Origin: Gammaproteobacteria bacterium
GTDB taxonomy: Bacteria > Pseudomonadota > Gammaproteobacteria > Chromatiales > Chromatiaceae
Assembly (NCBI GenBank): GCA_015767355.1
Contig: JADWMH010000069.1
Coordinates: 1-9,695 of the forward strand
Reading direction: 5' to 3'
Length of the DNA stretch: 9,695 bases
The first letter of the stretch is position 1, and every line of letters starts with the position of its first letter. The position numbers and the translations under genes were made by a program. Shown piece after piece: positions 5,907 to 9,695 of this stretch. A model generated the notes under the pieces. That model saw only the letters and a program-made list of their open reading frames with translations, ran no database searches and was not told the DNA's origin.

Positions 5907-6767
5907 ATGCCTGAATCCCCCTACGTTATTGAAGTCACCGCCAAGAACTTCCAGGCGGTTATCCTCGAAGGCTCCATGCAGCAGCCTGTGCTGGTCGATT
6001 TCTGGGCCGACTGGTGTCAACCATGCAAGACGCTGATGCCAATGCTGGCGAAGCTTGCGGATGAGTACCAGGGAGCCTTTCTGCTTGCAAAAATCAATAC
6101 CGAAGAGCAGCAGGAGTTGGCCGGCCAGTTCCAGATTCGCAGCATCCCAGCCTGCAAACTGTTCGTCAATGGTCAAATGGCAGATGAGTTCACCGGAGCT
6201 CTGCCTGAAGAGCAGATCCGCGCCTTTCTTGACAAACATATTCCACGTGAATCCGACAATCTTGTCGAGCAGGCGCAGCAGTTGTTGCAGCAGGGCGACG
6301 CTGATGCCGCCGCTGACTTGATTGCGCAGGCCCTTAAAGAGAATCCCGCCAATTCTAGCGCCATCATTGCCTTTGCGCAGCTCAAGGCGAGTATCGGCGA
6401 AAGTGATGCAGCACAGCAGGCGCTCGACTCACTCCCCGAAGATGAGCAGAAAAAACCCGAGGTTGCAGCCATGCGGGCGCAAATTGTGTTCGACGAGGTC
6501 ACGATCAACGCTCCTCCCCTGGAAGAGCTCGAAAAGATCGTTGCTGCAGACGCCGGCAACAGTGAAGCGCGCTACCAGCTGGCTGCGCAGTTGGTGATGC
6601 ATAATCAACTGGAAGCGGCATTGGATCAGCTGATGGTACTGTTGCAAAAAGATCGTGGCTATGGTGATGATGCAGCACGCAAGGCGATGATCCGGGTGTT
6701 CGATATTCTGGGCGAGCATCCCATTGCCACGAAATACCGCAGCCGCATGTTTGGCTTACTGCACTAA
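5907..6767 (+). CDS. cnoX: CnoX/YbbN-type thioredoxin-fold co-chaperone
   Basis: The protein joins an N-terminal thioredoxin domain (about 1-112) to an alanine- and glutamine-rich helical-repeat domain of TPR-like character (about 115-286). The length of 286 matches E. coli YbbN/CnoX (284), a holdase that passes clients to GroEL and DnaK. The active site reads WCQPC (Cys37/Cys40) and the cis-proline is in RSIPA (Pro81). E. coli CnoX has lost the first active-site cysteine; this protein keeps both, so redox activity as in other CnoX proteins is possible. Cys83 beside the cis-proline is an extra cysteine. The frame has only this ATG after the upstream stop at 5865-5867, yet no Shine-Dalgarno sequence is visible ahead of it. 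It is followed by a palindrome and then a glycosyltransferase gene. Confidence 0.9.
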   Translation: MPESPYVIEVTAKNFQAVILEGSMQQPVLVDFWADWCQPCKTLMPMLAKLADEYQGAFLLAKINTEEQQELAGQFQIRSIPACKLFVNGQMADEFTGALPEEQIRAFLDKHIPRESDNLVEQAQQLLQQGDADAAADLIAQALKENPANSSAIIAFAQLKASIGESDAAQQALDSLPEDEQKKPEVAAMRAQIVFDEVTINAPPLEELEKIVAADAGNSEARYQLAAQLVMHNQLEAALDQLMVLLQKDRGYGDDAARKAMIRVFDILGEHPIATKYRSRMFGLLH

Positions 6768-6796
6768 CACAGCCTTGCAATGTAGCGGACACTACA

Positions 6797-6864
6797 TAGG
6801 ATGTGCTGAGGTACGAAGCGCATCAACTAGTTACAGATGCGCTTCGCAAGCTCAACACATCCTA
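6797..6864. repeat. Long palindromic repeat between cnoX and the glycosyltransferase
   Basis: TAGGATGTG (6797-6805) pairs with CACATCCTA (6856-6864), TGAG (6807-6810) with CTCA (6851-6854), and CGAAGCGCATC (6814-6824) with GATGCGCTTCG (6836-6846), leaving an 11-base loop. This is a classic gammaproteobacterial intergenic palindrome. It starts 30 bp after the cnoX stop and ends 19 bp before the chosen glycosyltransferase start. It may stop or slow transcription, or stabilise the 3' end of the cnoX message, but no T-run follows it. Confidence 0.85.
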
Positions 6865-6883
6865 TAATTGCCACAGCTCAGTT

Positions 6884-7771
6884 ATGTTGGACTTCTCCGT
6901 CTCGGTCATTATCCCGACCTTTAACAGGGCGGGTGTGCTTGCGCGCGCAATTGAATCCGTGCTGCAGCAAAGCCTGCCTGCAAAAGAGATCATCGTCGTG
7001 GACGACGGCTCTGTCGACAATACACAAAACGTGGTGGGAGAGTTGCAACACGGTGCTGTTATCCCTATCAGCTATATCTGCCAGCGCAACTCCGGTGTCA
7101 GTGCTGCACGCAACAGCGGCATCCGTCATGCCAATGGTGAGTGGATCGCATTTCTGGACTCGGATGACGCCTGGCTGCCTGACAAGCTGAAGAACCAGGC
7201 AAGTCTGATTGAACAACATCCGGGTTTTCGCCTGTGCCACACGCAGGAGAGATGGATTCGCAATGGCGTACGCGTCAATCAGATGAAGAAACATGCCAAA
7301 AGCGGCGGCCATATTTTCCGGCAGTGCCTGCCGCTGTGTGTCATTTCACCCTCTTCGGTGGTGATACAGCGCGCACTTTTTGACGATGTCGGTCTCTTTG
7401 ACGAGTCCCTGCCTGCCTGCGAAGACTACGACCTGTGGCTGCGCATCTGTGCGCATGAAGCGGTGCTCTTTGTCGATACGCCGCAGATTCTCAAATATGG
7501 CGGCCATGACGACCAGTTGTCACGTAAACACTGGGGCATGGATCGTTTTCGCATCCATGCTCTGCAGAACATCCTGCAGGACCCGGGGCTGGACAAATGC
7601 CAACAGCAGCTTGTTGTCAAGACCCTGCTGCACAAAGCCCGCATACTCCGCCAGGGAGCAGAGAAACGCAGCAATCATCGGAGAGCGGATAAATACAGGG
7701 AAATTGAGGCTGCCTGCAACAGCCTGTTGGAGAAAACCATTGAGACCAAGTCTCAGATTGACAAGAAATAA
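6884..7771 (+). CDS. Family 2 glycosyltransferase
   Basis: A GT-A fold transferase that moves a sugar from a nucleotide-sugar donor; the acceptor cannot be told from sequence. The N-terminal core shows VSVIIPTFNR (6-15), IIVVDDGS with Asp40/Asp41 for nucleotide binding, NSGVSAARNSGI (69-80) and FLDSDDAW, whose DSDD (92-95) supplies the metal-binding DxD. CEDYDLWLR (179-187) carries the probable catalytic acid. The C-terminal 80 residues are charged and helical. There is no signal peptide or membrane segment, so it is likely cytosolic. The frame is open to a GTG at 6803, but that would translate the palindromic repeat; the ATG at 6884 starts just before the first conserved strand and gives 295 residues. 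Its ribosome site is weak. No neighbouring cell-wall, LPS or polysaccharide genes help with its role. Confidence 0.88.
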   Translation: MLDFSVSVIIPTFNRAGVLARAIESVLQQSLPAKEIIVVDDGSVDNTQNVVGELQHGAVIPISYICQRNSGVSAARNSGIRHANGEWIAFLDSDDAWLPDKLKNQASLIEQHPGFRLCHTQERWIRNGVRVNQMKKHAKSGGHIFRQCLPLCVISPSSVVIQRALFDDVGLFDESLPACEDYDLWLRICAHEAVLFVDTPQILKYGGHDDQLSRKHWGMDRFRIHALQNILQDPGLDKCQQQLVVKTLLHKARILRQGAEKRSNHRRADKYREIEAACNSLLEKTIETKSQIDKK

Positions 7772-7840
7772 ACGGGTTGGCGCTGATTATCGATATATGC
7801 TCAGCGACGTGCTGGCGAGGTGTGCTGACAAACAGTTGTT

Positions 7841-7858
7841 GCACGGTTGCATCCGTGC
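7841..7858. terminator. Small hairpin in the convergent gap
   Basis: GCACGG (7841-7846) and CCGTGC (7853-7858) form a perfect 6-bp stem around TTGCAT in the 89-bp gap between two convergent genes, three bases beyond the reductase stop. The position suits a bidirectional stop, but a T-run is missing on both strands, so the call is tentative. Confidence 0.25.
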
Positions 7859-7860
7859 TA

Positions 7861-8898
7861 TTAATAAAGCATTGGAAATTCACGCCTGATCTTGTCAATT
7901 CCAGCATAAATTTCGTCAGAAAGCTTCAACGAAATAGAATCGATATTGCTTTTTAACTGTGTCATATTGGTTGCGCCGATCAATGTAGAAGTGACAAAAG
8001 GCTGACTGTTGACGAACGCCAGCGCCATCTGACAGACATCCAGGTCGTGCTGTTTAGCCAACGCGATGTATTTTTTGATTGCCGCATCGGTCTGGGGCAA
8101 CACACGATGTTCCGGACGGGTCTCGATAGTGACGCGCGCCCCTTCCGGTCGCGCACCGTTCAGGTACTTGCCACTGATCATGCCTCTGCACAGCGGTGAC
8201 CAGGCGAGCAATCCACACTCTTCGTGGATCGCCATCTCACTCAGGTCGGGCTCGAAGTGACGGCATAGCAGGGAGTATTCGTTCTGGATGGAAGCCATTC
8301 GTGGCAGACCGTTCTGTTCGGCCAGTTTCAGCCAGTTGCTGAGTCCCCACGCAGTTTCATTGGAGAGGCCGATGTGACGTATCTTTCCTTCCTGAATGAG
8401 CGTCTGAAAGCAGCATAATACCTCGAGGAAACTCTCCCGCTCTGCCTGTGCATCAAATTGTGGTGCGAAGTTCCAGAACTGTCCGAAGTGATACGAGCCA
8501 CGGTTGGGCCAGTGCAACTGGTACAGATCAATGTAGTCAGTCTGCAAGCGTTTCAGACTGCCCTCGACAGCCATCTGAATACTTTTTTTGTCGATGCATT
8601 TTCCTTCCCTGATCCAGCTCAGTCCCGGACCGGAAATTTTCGAGGCAAGGATTACCTTGTCACGCTTTACCCGTGAAGCAAACCAGTTTCCGATAATGGT
8701 TTCGGTGGCGCCAAAAGTCTTTTTACCGGGAGGTATGGCATACATTTCTGCAGTATCAAAAAAATTGACACCCTGCTCCAACGCGTAATCCATCTGCTCG
8801 AATCCTTCTTCCTGCGTATTTTGAAGGCCCCAGGTCATGGTGCCTAATCCGATAGCGCTGACCTGCAGCTCGGTTTGGCCTAATGTTCGATATTCCAT
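7861..8898 (-). CDS. tas: Tas-type aldo/keto reductase
   Basis: An NAD(P)H-dependent oxidoreductase of the aldo/keto reductase superfamily, resembling E. coli Tas through its whole length (345 residues here). The tetrad is visible: Asp48 and Tyr53 in FFDTAEMY, Lys87 in ILASKIS and His129 in LYQLHWPN. The (T)LIGATNMTQLKSNI stretch near the C-terminus is the cofactor phosphate-binding region. The physiological substrate of Tas proteins is not settled. The frame stays open to an ATG at 9102, giving 68 more residues that look like translated intergenic DNA. The ATG at 8896-8898 has AGAAGAG seven bases upstream and starts MEYRTLGQTELQVS, matching the family N-terminus. It converges on the glycosyltransferase and is divergent from the nucleosidase-like gene. 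Confidence 0.92.
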   Translation of the reverse strand: MEYRTLGQTELQVSAIGLGTMTWGLQNTQEEGFEQMDYALEQGVNFFDTAEMYAIPPGKKTFGATETIIGNWFASRVKRDKVILASKISGPGLSWIREGKCIDKKSIQMAVEGSLKRLQTDYIDLYQLHWPNRGSYHFGQFWNFAPQFDAQAERESFLEVLCCFQTLIQEGKIRHIGLSNETAWGLSNWLKLAEQNGLPRMASIQNEYSLLCRHFEPDLSEMAIHEECGLLAWSPLCRGMISGKYLNGARPEGARVTIETRPEHRVLPQTDAAIKKYIALAKQHDLDVCQMALAFVNSQPFVTSTLIGATNMTQLKSNIDSISLKLSDEIYAGIDKIRREFPMLY

Positions 8899-8995
8899 AT
8901 TTGTCTCTTCTGTAGTCATTCGTCGCAAGCACCAGTGATTATTACAAGAATTGCTTCGTTTGAAATTCGGGCTGATGACACTGCCCGATGACCGG

Positions 8996-9011
8996 GTGTA
9001 TTGACATACAC
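8996..9011. promoter_or_regulatory. Palindrome upstream of tas, possible operator
   Basis: GTGTAT (8996-9001), TGAC, ATACAC (9006-9011) is a perfect inverted repeat with a four-base centre. It ends about 100 bases before the tas start and about 108 bases before the candidate promoter of the right-hand gene. The size and spacing suit a dimeric repressor site, but no regulator gene is nearby, and one copy only is present. Confidence 0.3.
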
Positions 9012-9118
9012 ATCCCACGTTGTTCCGGCTCCCAATCTGCCTTAGGCATATCAGGAGTTGTCCGGAAGCCTCATTATCCCCCTTTGATGAGATCAAAAAC
9101 ATGGGTTACTCGAATTTT

Positions 9119-9146
9119 TTGTGTAGATACGATATTTTGCTACACT
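9119..9146 (+). promoter_or_regulatory. Possible extended -10 promoter of the nucleosidase-like gene
   Basis: TTGTGT (9119-9124), a 16-base spacer and TACACT (9141-9146) preceded by TGC make an extended -10 type promoter with a weak -35. The transcript would have a leader of about 125 bases before the ATG at 9279. Confidence 0.35.
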
Positions 9147-9278
9147 CGTTTTATGCCATCCGTTTTAGCCAATACTCTCTGACCCCGGGGTAGCGGAAAT
9201 CTGATGCTTCGTTTAACCTACCATCTGTGATTTTAATAAAAGCCTCATCCCTTATGCATCACTGCGCCAGGAACAGAA

Positions 9279-9695
9279 ATGATCTGCTTTGTAATCGCCT
9301 ACAGCGCTGAAGCCACCGCACTGATCAATTATTTCAGGCTTGAGAAGCAGCAACAGCAGGAATTCCCGCTCTATAGAGCTGACGATATTTCACTGGTGAT
9401 CTCAGGCAGCGGCAAAAGCAATGCTGCAGCAGCTACGGCATACCTCTACGGCAAAACAGGGTTTCATAGCGATGCCATGTGGATCAACCTCGGCATCGCC
9501 GGTCATGCGGTTGATGCTCCGGGCAGCACCTCTCTCGCCAGCAAGGTCATCGACGTTGCAACACAGCGTGTGCTGCATCTGTCACTTCCCGACAAGCCTC
9601 CATGGAAAACTTCCGCGTTATATACCTATGATCAACCTCACAGGAGTCATCAGGGCGACAAGGGAGTGTTCGACATGGAGGCCAGCGGCTTTGCT
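9279..9695 (+). CDS. Nucleoside phosphorylase/nucleosidase-fold protein, 3' end outside the window
   Basis: The first 139 codons of a gene that runs off the right edge. The start ATG has AGGA six bases upstream. The translation begins MICFVIAYSAEATALINYF, the usual first strand and helix of the PNP/UDP phosphorylase superfamily (compare MTA/SAH nucleosidase). LVISGSGKSNAAAATAYL (about 44-61) is the phosphate/ribose loop, and WINLGIAGHAVDAPG (about 74-88) is the conserved glycine strand. FDMEASGFA, at the window end, is the DMEaxa motif that contacts the ribose. The spacing from GIAG to DMEA is about 55 residues, shorter than in typical MTA/SAH nucleosidases, so this looks like a compact, divergent member. 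The substrate (nucleoside, methylthioadenosine or other) cannot be assigned. Confidence 0.8.
   Translation, partial: MICFVIAYSAEATALINYFRLEKQQQQEFPLYRADDISLVISGSGKSNAAAATAYLYGKTGFHSDAMWINLGIAGHAVDAPGSTSLASKVIDVATQRVLHLSLPDKPPWKTSALYTYDQPHRSHQGDKGVFDMEASGFA

Larger units (their letters stand above)
8899..9278. other. Divergent intergenic region
   Basis: This 380-bp gap separates two divergent genes and holds no credible gene. It contains a short palindrome (8996-9011), a possible plus-strand promoter (9119-9146) and a perfect self-complementary decamer ACCCCGGGGT (9182-9191). The 9-codon frame at 9154 has no ribosome site and is not called. The rest shows nothing I can name. Confidence 0.6.

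Noticed and set aside
7380..7889. Plus-strand 169-residue frame overlapping the glycosyltransferase end
   Set aside because: It is a frame-shifted shadow of the glycosyltransferase, which keeps its motifs intact in its own frame.
8899..9102. N-terminal extension of the aldo/keto reductase
   Set aside because: The 68 extra residues are unlike the family, while the internal ATG has a good ribosome site and gives the canonical start.

Overview
The window reads as a chromosomal segment of a gammaproteobacterium. The CarA, TrxC and Tas proteins follow their Escherichia coli counterparts almost residue for residue along their length. The DUF302 protein, the membrane pyrophosphatase and the dense palindromic intergenic repeats recall sulfur-oxidising and chemosynthetic gammaproteobacteria. 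That narrower placement is inference from protein style and repeats, not from a marker gene.

Layout, left to right. Positions 1-92 hold a palindromic repeat at the window edge. On the minus strand follow a small YdcH/DUF465 protein (168-410), carA (432-1568), a carA leader with two terminator-like hairpins, and trxC (1836-2270). trxC is bracketed by two inverted-repeat elements built from CACGAAAA units. A strong hairpin terminator (2649-2678) then closes hppA (2697-4721, minus), a proton-pumping pyrophosphatase. hppA is divergent from a membrane-anchored DUF302 protein (4911-5498, plus). Positions 5499-5906 carry no gene but hold a nested, four-level inverted repeat. The plus strand continues with a CnoX/YbbN-type thioredoxin-helical-repeat protein (5907-6767), a long palindrome, and a family 2 glycosyltransferase (6884-7771). 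That gene converges on a Tas-type aldo/keto reductase (7861-8898, minus). The right edge carries the first 139 codons of a nucleoside phosphorylase/nucleosidase-fold protein (9279 onward).

The genes do not form one pathway. They are single-gene units of central and stress metabolism: carbamoyl phosphate for arginine and pyrimidines, two thioredoxin-fold proteins for thiol and holdase functions, pyrophosphate-driven ion pumping, and an NADPH-dependent reductase. Repeats separate most of them. I find no phage, integrase, transposase, CRISPR, toxin-antitoxin or defence genes, and no new multi-gene system. The most unusual content is non-coding: stacked inverted repeats in several intergenic gaps, and the tandem hairpins ahead of carA.
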